The notes below the pieces were generated by a model, which was not told the DNA's origin, searched no databases, and was given only the letters and a program-made list of their open reading frames with translations. Shown here piece after piece: positions 8,553 to 15,977 of a stretch of 64,000 bases of DNA; the first letter of the stretch is position 1; each line of letters starts with the position of its first letter. The DNA is from MGBC163016 sp910588905 (GTDB lineage: Bacteria; Actinomycetota; Coriobacteriia; Coriobacteriales; Eggerthellaceae), in NCBI GenBank assembly GCA_948616985.1, contig CAPGDO010000002.1:1-64000 (forward strand). Reading direction: 5' to 3'. The position numbers and the translations under genes were made by a program.

Positions 8553-10570
8553 GAGCCGTTTCCCTCCTTCAAAGGATGCTCCTCATTATACTGTGCGATC
8601 ACAGCGAAGAGGTCTTCCGCCACCTCTGCAGGCAGCACCTTTGCAGCCTGGATGTCCTCCAGCGAGGCGCTGCGCAGAGCCTTCATGGATCTGAAATGGC
8701 GCAAGAGGGCCTTCTTCCGCACGGGTCCGATGCCAGGTACCTCGTCGAGCAGCGAGGCTGTCATGCCCTTGCCGCGCAGCTCCCGATGGAAGGTGATGGC
8801 GAACCGGTGGGCTTCGTCACGCACCTGCTTCACCAGATAGAGCGAGGCGGAGCCACCTGGCAGCACGATAGGCCCCGAATCCTGCCAGGGAACGAAGAGT
8901 TCCTCATCGCGCTTCGCCAAGCCCACTACGGGGATATCGTCTATGCCCATCTGCTCGAACATCTTCAAGGCCGCTGTGAGTTGAGGTTTACCGCCGTCCA
9001 AGATGATGAGGTCGGGTTTGGATCCGAATCGCTCATCGGCCATGCGCTCGGGGGCATAGCGTCGCTCCATCACCTCCTGCATGCTGAGGAAGTCGTTGGC
9101 TTCGGTGAGCTCCGCTTTGATCTTGAAGCGGCGGTACTGGTTCTTGTCCGGCTTTCCGCCCGTGAAGACCACCATGGACGCCACCGTGTAGGCACCGTGC
9201 AAGGTGGAGATGTCGAAGCATTCGATCCGCATGGGCGGCCTATCCAAGGCCAGAGCGCTCTCCAGCTGGGCCAAGGCATCGTTGATGCGCTTATCGTCAT
9301 AGTTGGTGCGCACCTTATAGCGCATGAGCGTATGCTGGGCGTTGCGTTCCGCTAGGGCCACCAGCTCTGAGCGCTCCCCCCGCTGAGGCTCCATGAGACG
9401 CACCTTCGCCCCATGGACCGAGGAGAGCTTCTCCGTGAGCCACTCCTCCATGGCCTCTGCATCGTCGGGGAGCTGAGCCAAGATGACCTCATGGGGAATG
9501 GATGTGGTGGCATCGTAATAGCGCAAGAGGAAGTTCCGGAGCAGGTCTTCGTCGGGCACGTCCTTTCCGCGGTCCAAGATGAACTCGTTGGAGTTCAGGA
9601 TGCGCCCCTCGCGGATCTGGAAGACATGGACGCCAGCGACGGTCTCTTCGCGATAGATGCCCACCACATCAGCATCCAGGCTCTTGGAGGAGACGGCATG
9701 CTGGCGCTCGTTCTGGGAATCGATCACCTCGATGCGGGCCTTGACGCGCGCTGCTCGCTCGAAATCGAGCTCTGCAGCTGCTGATGCCATCTCTTCGGTG
9801 AGCTCCTCGAGGAATTCCTTGCGGTTGCCCGCCAAGAAGCGCTCGATGCGCTCCACATTGCGGGCGTACTCCTCCTGGCTGATCTTCCCGCAGCAGGCAC
9901 CCGGACCTAGGCCCACATGGGAATCGAAGCATTCGGGACATCCCGCCATCACGCATTGGGGATCAGGAAGCCCCCCGTCCCCGCCTTTGCCCTTCCGATA
10001 TGCGCCATAACCCTTCTTCTCCAGCTTGCGCTCCATCGATCGCCATTCAGCGCAGGTGGCGGCGCAGAGGGGGACGACGCGGCGAGCTATGTCCACCAGG
10101 CGCCGCGCAGCTCGAGAATCCGTATAGGGGCCGAAATAGCGGGATGTCTTCCTATGCTTCTCTCGCGTGTATTTGATGGCGGGGAAGACGTCCCCCTTGG
10201 TGATGCAGATGAAGGGGTAGCTCTTGTCATCTTTGAAGTCAGCGTTGTAGAACGGCGAGTACTGGTTGATGAGGTTCTTCTCGAGCACCAGGGATTCATG
10301 CTCGTTCTCTACGACGATGTACTCGAAGGAATGGATGCGCTCTACCAAGAGGGGTATCTTCGCCCGGCTGTCCTGGAAGTTCACGTACTGGCGCATCCGG
10401 GCGCGCAGTTGCTTGGCCTTGCCCACATAGATGACCTCGCCTTCTCTGTCTTTCCAGAGATACACCCCAGGCTCAGTGGGTACGTTCGCCAGTTCCCCCT
10501 TGATACGGGCGAGCTTCTCCTGCTGCGTTTCCTGTCCAGCGGCGACAACGGCTTCTTCATGTTCATCCAT
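8549..10570 (-). CDS. uvrC: UvrABC excinuclease subunit C
   Basis: UvrC makes both incisions around DNA lesions in nucleotide excision repair. Visible domains are the N-terminal GIY-YIG nuclease (PGVYLWKD...VIYVGKAKQLRARM), a cysteine-bearing region (CAATCAEW, CVMAGCPEC, CCGKI), a UVR motif around LDFERAARVKARI, the RNase H-like domain (IECFDIST...DLIILDGGKPQL) and tandem helix-hairpin-helix motifs at the C-terminus (VPGIGPVRKKALL). The start is uncertain: I use the ATG at 10568-10570 (673 residues), as upstream ATGs at 10600 and 10627 extend past the family's usual N-terminus. Its partner uvrA lies at 15978-18905. Confidence 0.94.
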   Translation of the reverse strand: MDEHEEAVVAAGQETQQEKLARIKGELANVPTEPGVYLWKDREGEVIYVGKAKQLRARMRQYVNFQDSRAKIPLLVERIHSFEYIVVENEHESLVLEKNLINQYSPFYNADFKDDKSYPFICITKGDVFPAIKYTREKHRKTSRYFGPYTDSRAARRLVDIARRVVPLCAATCAEWRSMERKLEKKGYGAYRKGKGGDGGLPDPQCVMAGCPECFDSHVGLGPGACCGKISQEEYARNVERIERFLAGNRKEFLEELTEEMASAAAELDFERAARVKARIEVIDSQNERQHAVSSKSLDADVVGIYREETVAGVHVFQIREGRILNSNEFILDRGKDVPDEDLLRNFLLRYYDATTSIPHEVILAQLPDDAEAMEEWLTEKLSSVHGAKVRLMEPQRGERSELVALAERNAQHTLMRYKVRTNYDDKRINDALAQLESALALDRPPMRIECFDISTLHGAYTVASMVVFTGGKPDKNQYRRFKIKAELTEANDFLSMQEVMERRYAPERMADERFGSKPDLIILDGGKPQLTAALKMFEQMGIDDIPVVGLAKRDEELFVPWQDSGPIVLPGGSASLYLVKQVRDEAHRFAITFHRELRGKGMTASLLDEVPGIGPVRKKALLRHFRSMKALRSASLEDIQAAKVLPAEVAEDLFAVIAQYNEEHPLKEGNGS

Positions 10571-10686
10571 AGGTTGGGATTCTAGGCGAAGGGAGCACAT
10601 CCGTCTTATCACAGCAGGATTAAACATCTTGAAAACATGAGGGATAAGCTTTCGCAACCGCTGTTCTCTCTTGTAGTCCGATCTGA

Positions 10687-10732
10687 GAGGAGGGATACAC
10701 TCCTCCTCAGGACAGAGAACAGTCAAGGAGGT
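10687..10732 (+). promoter_or_regulatory. Leader hairpin that could compete for the Shine-Dalgarno
   Basis: GAGGAGG (10687-10693) pairs perfectly with CCTCCTC (10702-10708) across an 8-nt loop. The same CCTCCT stretch can instead pair with AGGAGG of the strong Shine-Dalgarno just downstream (about 10726-10732). The two pairings exclude each other, which is the layout of a translational switch. No ligand or mechanism can be inferred from sequence alone. Confidence 0.4.
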
Positions 10733-10739
10733 ACCTACG

Positions 10740-11057
10740 ATGACCTATGAGCATCTCTACGAGAAGATGATGAAGGAACAAGCCAAGCTCATGCCCCGGA
10801 TCGAACAGCTCCAAGATGAGGGCAAGCTGCCCGATGATCTTGCGAAGGCGCTGGCAGGAGTGCAGCAATGGAATGAGGAAGCGGATCTCAAGCTAGGGAA
10901 TGCCGAAGCCCCAGTGCTCGCTCCTGACATAGATCCCGTGAACGCCTTCTCCAATGCCCTTGGAACCTATCAAGGCCTCTTCACTGAACAAGAGCAGTCC
11001 GCCATCCAGCTCTATCAGGAATATGCCGAAGCCATGTTCGATAGGCTCAAGGCCTAG
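10740..11057 (+). CDS. Small conserved-looking cytoplasmic protein of unknown function
   Basis: I do not recognise a family. The 105 residues are acidic, mostly helical in character, without membrane segment, signal peptide or cysteines. The first half (YEKMMKEQAKLMPRIEQLQDEGKLPDDLAKAL) looks amphipathic and may form a coiled coil or helical hairpin; the second ends in LYQEYAEAMFDRLKA. It is very probably real: a near-perfect AAGGAGGT lies 7-8 nt before the ATG and codon use resembles its neighbours. It is divergent from uvrC and monocistronic. An invertible leader hairpin upstream suggests post-transcriptional control. Confidence 0.75.
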   Translation: MTYEHLYEKMMKEQAKLMPRIEQLQDEGKLPDDLAKALAGVQQWNEEADLKLGNAEAPVLAPDIDPVNAFSNALGTYQGLFTEQEQSAIQLYQEYAEAMFDRLKA

Positions 11058-11089
11058 GATGAAGAGCATTCGGCTTACCGCTTGAGCCT
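11043..11089 (+). terminator. Inverted repeat spanning the end of the 105-residue gene
   Basis: AGGCTCAAG (11043-11051) and CTTGAGCCT (11081-11089) are perfect 9-nt complements around a 29-nt loop that contains the TAG stop. The downstream tail is CTTCTGCC, so there is no good U-tract. It may serve as a weak terminator. Confidence 0.35.
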
Positions 11090-11111
11090 CTTCTGCCATC
11101 GTCCTGACTCG

Positions 11112-11147
11112 CGCCTCGCCAGCATCCTCTCCGATGTGAGCGAGGCG
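11112..11147. other. Interrupted hairpin in the 267-nt gap before the RNA helicase
   Basis: CGCCTCGC (11112-11119) pairs with GCGAGGCG (11140-11147). Inside it CATC and GATG form a second short stem, separated by a symmetric 3x3 internal loop. No U-tract follows on either strand. The rest of 11058-11324 shows no credible gene, only a TATAAT box at 11283. Confidence 0.45.
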
Positions 11148-11282
11148 TTCTATCGCATCGGGTCAGTGATGTGGCTGGAGACGTTCATCCCATCAGGATT
11201 CTCCCTATTCCAGGGGAACTCGGTCCATCGCTGAGGCACCATCGGATGTGGGGATGCTAAGGCAGTAGCGGTCTTCGTCATC

Positions 11283-11288
11283 TATAAT
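11283..11288 (+). promoter_or_regulatory. Candidate -10 box for the DEAD-box helicase
   Basis: An exact TATAAT lies 37 nt upstream of the helicase ATG, which would give a leader of about 30 nt. No recognisable -35 box or TG extension is seen, so an activator or a relaxed -35 would be needed. Confidence 0.4.
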
Positions 11289-11324
11289 CAAAGGTTCTAT
11301 CACTTCGTAGGATACGGAACCATC

Positions 11325-12767
11325 ATGACGAGATTCACTGAACTAGGGCTTCCCAAGCGCGCTTTGGCTGCTGTGGAGAAGCTGGGATTCACCGCCCCCA
11401 CTCCCGTGCAAGAGCAAGCCATACCGAAGGTATTGGCAGGCAAGGACATCATCGCTGCGGCAAGCACGGGGACGGGTAAGACAGCAGCATTCCTCTTGCC
11501 TGTCTTGGGCAAGATGCAGAAGCGGGATGCAGGACGCAGGAAGCCGCGAGCGCTGGTCATCACCCCTACCCGTGAACTGGCAGAGCAGATAGCCTACACC
11601 AGTACGCGGATCGCGAAGTGCTGCGGGTTGTACTCCACTGCGGTATTCGGCGGCCGATCCTATTCTCCTCAGATCAAGGACCTGCGCCGAGGTACGGACA
11701 TGCTGATCGCCACTCCTGGCAGGCTGATCGATCTGATAGAGCGCGGCGTAGCGGATCTTTCAGCGGTGGAGGTGCTGATCCTCGATGAGGCGGACCGCAT
11801 GTTGGACATGGGCTTCCTGCCTGCGATCGAGGACATCGTCAGCAAGGTGCCCGAGCAGCGTCAAACGCTCCTGTTCTCCGCCACCATCGATGAATCCATC
11901 CAGAAGAACCTCTCTAGCCTTCTGGTGGACCCGGATATCATCCAGATCGCCCAGAAGGGGGAAACGGCGAAGATCGTCGAGCAATTCGTCATGCCCGTCT
12001 CCAATAGCAACAAGGCCGAGGCTTTGAAGTGCCTGCTGGATGAGAAGGGCCATGACCGGGTCATCATCTTCGCCCGCACGCGCAATCGAGCCGAGGATCT
12101 GGCTCAAGAGCTCAACCGCTCCGGCTTCCAGAGCGAATGCATCCATTCTGATAAGACCCAGGGTCAGCGCAAGAAGGCCTTGGCGGCCTTTCGTCGAGGA
12201 GATGCAGGCATCATCGTGGCTACCGATGTGCTGGCTCGGGGCATCGATGTCCCTGAGGTGGACTACGTGGTGAACTATGACCTGCCGGATATGGCTGAGG
12301 ATTACATCCATAGGATCGGTCGCACGGGGCGTGCGGGCAATGCGGGCTTCGCCGTCTCCTTCGTGGCTCAGAAGCAGTTGGATCGGCTTGAGGCCATCGA
12401 AGCACTGATCGGGCGCAGCATCCCCATCATGCGGATAACCTCCTTCGATATCGACATGGCTCAGTTGAGCAAGCCCTCTCGTCGGGATAAGGCGAAGACG
12501 CGCGAGGGCCTTTCCAAGAAGAGCATCAAGTCTGCCGCGCGGGCCAAGCGGTACCGGGATAAGAAGAAGCAGCAGAAGCAAGCCGATTATGACTACACGG
12601 GCTATGGCGATCTGCGTCGAGGTAAGAAGAAGCGCAAGGACCTACGGCCTGGGGACAGGGCAGAGGATGTCTCAGAGTCACGGTCAGGCCGGGGTGGGAA
12701 CAGGAGACGCAAGGAGAATGCCTCCCGTAAGCCTGCCCATTCCCCCAGAAAGCACAAGAAGCGCTGA
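11325..12767 (+). CDS. DEAD-box ATP-dependent RNA helicase (RhlE/CshA type)
   Basis: The 480-residue protein has the complete superfamily-2 helicase core: Q-motif region (TELGLPKRAL...PTPVQEQAIP), Walker A ASTGTGKT at 46-53, PTRELAEQ, DEAD at 154-157, SAT, and HRIGRTGR near residue 330. Such proteins unwind short RNA duplexes in ribosome assembly and mRNA decay. After the core comes a strongly basic, lysine/arginine-rich low-complexity tail (about 385-480), typical of bacterial RhlE-like helicases and likely used for RNA binding. The gene is a single transcription unit, with a candidate TATAAT upstream and a hairpin overlapping its stop codon. Subfamily assignment is by overall plan only. Confidence 0.92.
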   Translation: MTRFTELGLPKRALAAVEKLGFTAPTPVQEQAIPKVLAGKDIIAAASTGTGKTAAFLLPVLGKMQKRDAGRRKPRALVITPTRELAEQIAYTSTRIAKCCGLYSTAVFGGRSYSPQIKDLRRGTDMLIATPGRLIDLIERGVADLSAVEVLILDEADRMLDMGFLPAIEDIVSKVPEQRQTLLFSATIDESIQKNLSSLLVDPDIIQIAQKGETAKIVEQFVMPVSNSNKAEALKCLLDEKGHDRVIIFARTRNRAEDLAQELNRSGFQSECIHSDKTQGQRKKALAAFRRGDAGIIVATDVLARGIDVPEVDYVVNYDLPDMAEDYIHRIGRTGRAGNAGFAVSFVAQKQLDRLEAIEALIGRSIPIMRITSFDIDMAQLSKPSRRDKAKTREGLSKKSIKSAARAKRYRDKKKQQKQADYDYTGYGDLRRGKKKRKDLRPGDRAEDVSESRSGRGGNRRRKENASRKPAHSPRKHKKR

Positions 12768-12780
12768 GACAGCGCTTCTT
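12756..12780. terminator. Bidirectional terminator between helicase and gdhA
   Basis: A perfect 10-bp stem (AAGAAGCGCT at 12756-12765, AGCGCTTCTT at 12771-12780) closes a 5-nt loop containing part of the helicase stop codon. The plus-strand tail is TTCTTGTG and the minus-strand tail GTGCTTTC, both moderately U-rich. It lies between convergent genes. Confidence 0.65.
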
Positions 12781-12810
12781 GTGGGTAGCACATTCTGATA
12801 AGAGGGTGGG

Positions 12811-14142
12811 TTAGACCACGCCCTCGGCCATCATCGCATCGGCGACCTTCTCGAAGCCGGCGATGTTCGCGCCCATGACATAATCGCCTTCATGGCCGTA
12901 GCGCTTCGCTGCATCGTCGATGGCGTGGAAGATGCTGACCATGATGCCCTTGAGCTTGGCATCCACCTCTTCGAAGGTCCAGGAGAGGCGCTCGGAGTTC
13001 TGGGACATCTCCAAACCGGACGTTGCGACGCCGCCTGCATTGGCAGCCTTGCCCGGGATGAACGCCACCCCGGCATCCTGGAGGTATTCCGTAGCATCCA
13101 TGGTGGTGGGCATGTTAGCGCCTTCGGCCACCAGCTTGCAGCCGTTCTTGACCAAGGTCTGGACGTCATCCAAGAAGACCTCGTTCTGGGTGGCGCAAGG
13201 CAGAGCGATATCGCAGGGAATGGTCCACACGCCGCGTCCCTCATGGTATTCCACGCCGCTCTTCCGCTGAGCGTACTCGGAGATACGCCCGCGCTCCACC
13301 TCTTTGATCTGCTTGACCAGATCGACATCGATGCCTGCGGGATCATGGATCCAGCCAGTGGAGTCGGACATGGTCACCGGCTTAGCTCCCAGCTGGATGG
13401 CCTTCTGGGCAGCATAGATGGCCACGTTGCCCGAGCCGGAGATGCACACCGTCTTGCCCTCCAGAGAATCAGCCTTGCTCTTGAGGTATTCCTCGACGAT
13501 GTAGACCAGGCCATAGCCGGTAGCCTCGGTGCGGGCCAGAGAACCGCCGAAGGTGAGGCCTTTACCGGTCAGCACGCCCTCGAAGACGTTCTTGATCTTC
13601 TTATACTGGCCGAACATGAAGCCGATCTCCCGGGCGCCAGTGCCGATGTCCCCTGCGGGGACATCCGTGTCCGCACCGATGTGACGTGCGAGCTCGGTCA
13701 TGAAGGACTGGCAGAAGCGCATGACCTCCATGTCGGATTTGCCCTTCGGGTCGAAGTCGCATCCGCCCTTGCCGCCGCCCATGGGCAGGGTGGTGAGCGA
13801 ATTCTTGAATATCTGCTCGAAGCCCAGGAACTTGATGATGCCCAGGTTCACGGACGGATGCAGGCGCAGGCCACCTTTATAGGGCCCGATGGCAGAGTTG
13901 AACTGCACGCGGAAGGCGCGATTCACCTGGACATTGCCCTTGTCATCCACCCAAGGCACTCGGAAGATGATCGCGCGCTCTGGCTCTACCAGGCGCTCCA
14001 AGATGCTCGCCTTCTCGTATTCCGGATGGGCGTCGATGACCGGCTCCAGGGATTGCATGACCTCGGTCACTGCCTGGATGAACTCAGGTTGCTCCGGGTT
14101 CTTCGCCTTCACCTCTTCGATGATCCGCTCTGTGTACTTCAA
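12811..14142 (-). CDS. gdhA: NADP-type glutamate dehydrogenase
   Basis: GdhA interconverts 2-oxoglutarate plus ammonia and glutamate. The protein carries the Glu/Leu/Phe/Val dehydrogenase signature LPMGGGKGGCDFDPKGKSD with catalytic K125, the N-terminal NSAIGPYKGGLRLHPSV block and the Rossmann motif ISGSGNVA. It belongs to the hexameric 440-450-residue class usually specific for NADP. I place the start at TTG 14140-14142 (443 residues, MKYTERIIEEV): TAAGGAG lies 6 nt upstream and the length then fits the family, whereas the in-frame ATGs at 14169 and 14181 lack a Shine-Dalgarno. A TATAAT promoter box is present upstream, so it is probably monocistronic. Confidence 0.95.
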   Translation of the reverse strand: MKYTERIIEEVKAKNPEQPEFIQAVTEVMQSLEPVIDAHPEYEKASILERLVEPERAIIFRVPWVDDKGNVQVNRAFRVQFNSAIGPYKGGLRLHPSVNLGIIKFLGFEQIFKNSLTTLPMGGGKGGCDFDPKGKSDMEVMRFCQSFMTELARHIGADTDVPAGDIGTGAREIGFMFGQYKKIKNVFEGVLTGKGLTFGGSLARTEATGYGLVYIVEEYLKSKADSLEGKTVCISGSGNVAIYAAQKAIQLGAKPVTMSDSTGWIHDPAGIDVDLVKQIKEVERGRISEYAQRKSGVEYHEGRGVWTIPCDIALPCATQNEVFLDDVQTLVKNGCKLVAEGANMPTTMDATEYLQDAGVAFIPGKAANAGGVATSGLEMSQNSERLSWTFEEVDAKLKGIMVSIFHAIDDAAKRYGHEGDYVMGANIAGFEKVADAMMAEGVV

Positions 14143-14200
14143 ACCCCGCTCCTTACCTCGGGCGCTCATGACTGAACGCATTGCTAGTCCACATGACGCG

Positions 14201-14206
14201 ATTATA
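14201..14206 (-). promoter_or_regulatory. -10 box for gdhA
   Basis: On the minus strand an exact TATAAT (plus-strand ATTATA at 14201-14206) lies 58 nt before the proposed TTG start. The -35 region (ACATCC) is poor. The 147-nt gap between the EamA transporter and gdhA otherwise holds an AT-rich stretch near 14230-14240. Confidence 0.5.
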
Positions 14207-14289
14207 GGATCATGGTCTGGAAGGGGATGTTTAATTTAATGACGTGGAAACAAAATCTCTGCAGCCTCCAGCGGCCAACGGTGATGGGC

Positions 14290-15204
14290 TCATCGTGCAG
14301 GTTCCTTCTCTGGTGGCTTTTGGGTGACCAAGAACACCATGATCAAGATGAGCACCAATCCGATGATATCCCACGAGGAGATGCGCGCACCGGTCCATAG
14401 CGCTCCGATGAAGGTTCCCGCCACCGGTTCTGAGCAGGCCAAGAGGCTTGCCCGCATAGGGCCAGCATCCTTCACTCCCTGGATATAGAGGAAGTAGGCA
14501 GCGATGGTCCCCACTCCCACCAGTCCTGCGAAGACGAGCCACTCCTCCCCTGCGAGGCTCACATCGAATCGCCAGGGACGCGTCACCAGAGAGGAGGCGA
14601 TGCATCCGAAGAGCATCCCATAACCGTTGACCACGCAGGTGCCATAGGCTTCCAAGGGCTTCTCGGGTAGGAGGTTGTACAGGGCAGTGACGAATGCCGA
14701 GGTGATGCCCCATACAAGGCCCAACAACGGCATGTTGAGGGTGGTGATATCCCCTTGGGTGGCTATGGCCACCACACCGGCGAAGGCCAAGACCACACCC
14801 GCTGATTCTCGAAGGGAGGGACATCGGCGGTCACGCAGGCAAACCCAGACCATCACGAAGACGACATTCAACTGCTCGAGGGTGAGCGCGGTGCCGGCCC
14901 CTGCGTAGTCTATGGCGAGAAGGTAGGAGTACTGCATGAGGAATATCCCCAGGATGCCGAACAGGGCTATGCGAACGAACATGGCTTTATCTTGGATGGC
15001 TGCCTTGAGGCGCTTCCGCTCGGTCATGGCTGCGAATCCAAGGAAGAACAGGCACCCGATGAGCATGCGCATGGGAGTGAGCCACTCTGCGGGGATGCCG
15101 TGGTAGTGCATGAGCACCTCTCCGCAATTACCCGAGAAACCCCAGGCTATCCCTCCAAGAAGGGCGCAGATGATCCCGCGGATGAGATGAGGATGGTGAT
15201 CCAT
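14290..15204 (-). CDS. EamA/DMT-family membrane transporter
   Basis: The 304-residue protein is almost entirely hydrophobic, with about ten predicted membrane helices in two repeated EamA halves. Family-typical features are the first helix followed by an acidic/proline segment (GGIAWGFSGNCGEVLMHYHGIP), the repeated GxALTLEQL-like helix and ASLLACSEPVAGTFIGALW near the end of the second half. DMT transporters export or import small metabolites such as amino acids; the substrate cannot be told here. It is 7 nt downstream of a membrane-anchored protein gene and the two may be cotranscribed. There is no clear Shine-Dalgarno. Confidence 0.9.
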   Translation of the reverse strand: MDHHPHLIRGIICALLGGIAWGFSGNCGEVLMHYHGIPAEWLTPMRMLIGCLFFLGFAAMTERKRLKAAIQDKAMFVRIALFGILGIFLMQYSYLLAIDYAGAGTALTLEQLNVVFVMVWVCLRDRRCPSLRESAGVVLAFAGVVAIATQGDITTLNMPLLGLVWGITSAFVTALYNLLPEKPLEAYGTCVVNGYGMLFGCIASSLVTRPWRFDVSLAGEEWLVFAGLVGVGTIAAYFLYIQGVKDAGPMRASLLACSEPVAGTFIGALWTGARISSWDIIGLVLILIMVFLVTQKPPEKEPAR

Positions 15205-15211
15205 GGATGCC

Positions 15212-15946
15212 CTAGAGGGAATCTACGGATTTGGCGGAGGGCACATTGTTCGAAGAGAGGAGTATCACGCCCACATCCCCTCTTTCCGGCGAGTTCGTCA
15301 CCATGGTCTGATCCTCAGGGTCATTGATGACCGAATAGGCATGGGTGCCCGTGGTGAAGATGACCACATCGATCCCGTCATAGGAAGAGATGAGAGCAGG
15401 CCGTGGCGTTATGCAGAGGATGCTGGCGGCTCCCTTCTCCCGCAAGCCGTCTGTGATGATATCCAGCTCATCGGCGGGAAGGCGCCTATCCAAGGAGAAG
15501 ACCCCGATCTTCTTCCCGTCTACGTCGAAGATCTGGGGAGTGGCATAGCGACTACCCCCATGAGAGAGGTCAAGGCTCAGCACATCAGCACCCCGGGTCT
15601 CATAGAGCTCCCGGACATCGGAGACGAAGACGCGCCCTGCATCTAACCCCTCCACCTCTTGGGTCAGGTTCAGGAGCTCGAATCCGAGGCCCATCTCACG
15701 GTCTGCCTCGGTGATCTCCTCATCCTGGGTGGGGGCATCTCCTTGAGCCAGGGGATCTGGTTCTGCAACACCGCTGTAGACGATGACCGTGTAATCCTCC
15801 AGCTGCCCGACACTGTCATCCACGGCTGTAGCGGCCACCGACCATCCCCTGCCTGTGGAGAAATAGCTCATGAGGATGAAAGCACCCATCAAGATGAGCA
15901 CGAAGAAGATGACGAGCGCTGCTCTTTCACGGGTTGCTTTGCTCAT
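15212..15946 (-). CDS. Membrane-anchored extracellular protein, degenerate metallophosphoesterase-like domain
   Basis: The 244 residues begin with a short basic stretch and one membrane helix (about 10-30), so most of the protein should lie outside the membrane. The C-terminal domain has the rhythm of calcineurin-like phosphoesterases of the 5'-nucleotidase/CapA kind (DVLSLDLSHGG, KKIGVFSLD, DVVIFTTGTHAY, GDVGVILLSSN), but the metal-binding GHTH-like motif is altered to TTGTHAY and the usual Asp-His pair near the start of the domain is not seen. I infer a catalytically dead or strongly diverged member; this is not proven. The start ATG at 15944-15946 sits 7 nt after a TATAAT box, so the mRNA is probably leaderless. 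Confidence 0.7.
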   Translation of the reverse strand: MSKATRERAALVIFFVLILMGAFILMSYFSTGRGWSVAATAVDDSVGQLEDYTVIVYSGVAEPDPLAQGDAPTQDEEITEADREMGLGFELLNLTQEVEGLDAGRVFVSDVRELYETRGADVLSLDLSHGGSRYATPQIFDVDGKKIGVFSLDRRLPADELDIITDGLREKGAASILCITPRPALISSYDGIDVVIFTTGTHAYSVINDPEDQTMVTNSPERGDVGVILLSSNNVPSAKSVDSL

Positions 15947-15953
15947 GGCGAAG

Positions 15954-15959
15954 ATTATA
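15954..15959 (-). promoter_or_regulatory. -10 box giving a probable leaderless transcript
   Basis: An exact TATAAT on the minus strand is followed by only 7 nt (CTTCGCC) before the ATG of the membrane-anchored protein. Transcription would begin at or beside the A of the start codon, and no Shine-Dalgarno is present. Leaderless mRNAs are common in Actinomycetota. Confidence 0.55.
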
Positions 15960-15977
15960 TACCGCTTGGGGGCCTCA

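Noticed and set aside
12892..14175. Plus-strand open frame of 427 codons opposite gdhA
   Set aside because: It is antisense to gdhA, which has full motif support; no ribosome-binding site.
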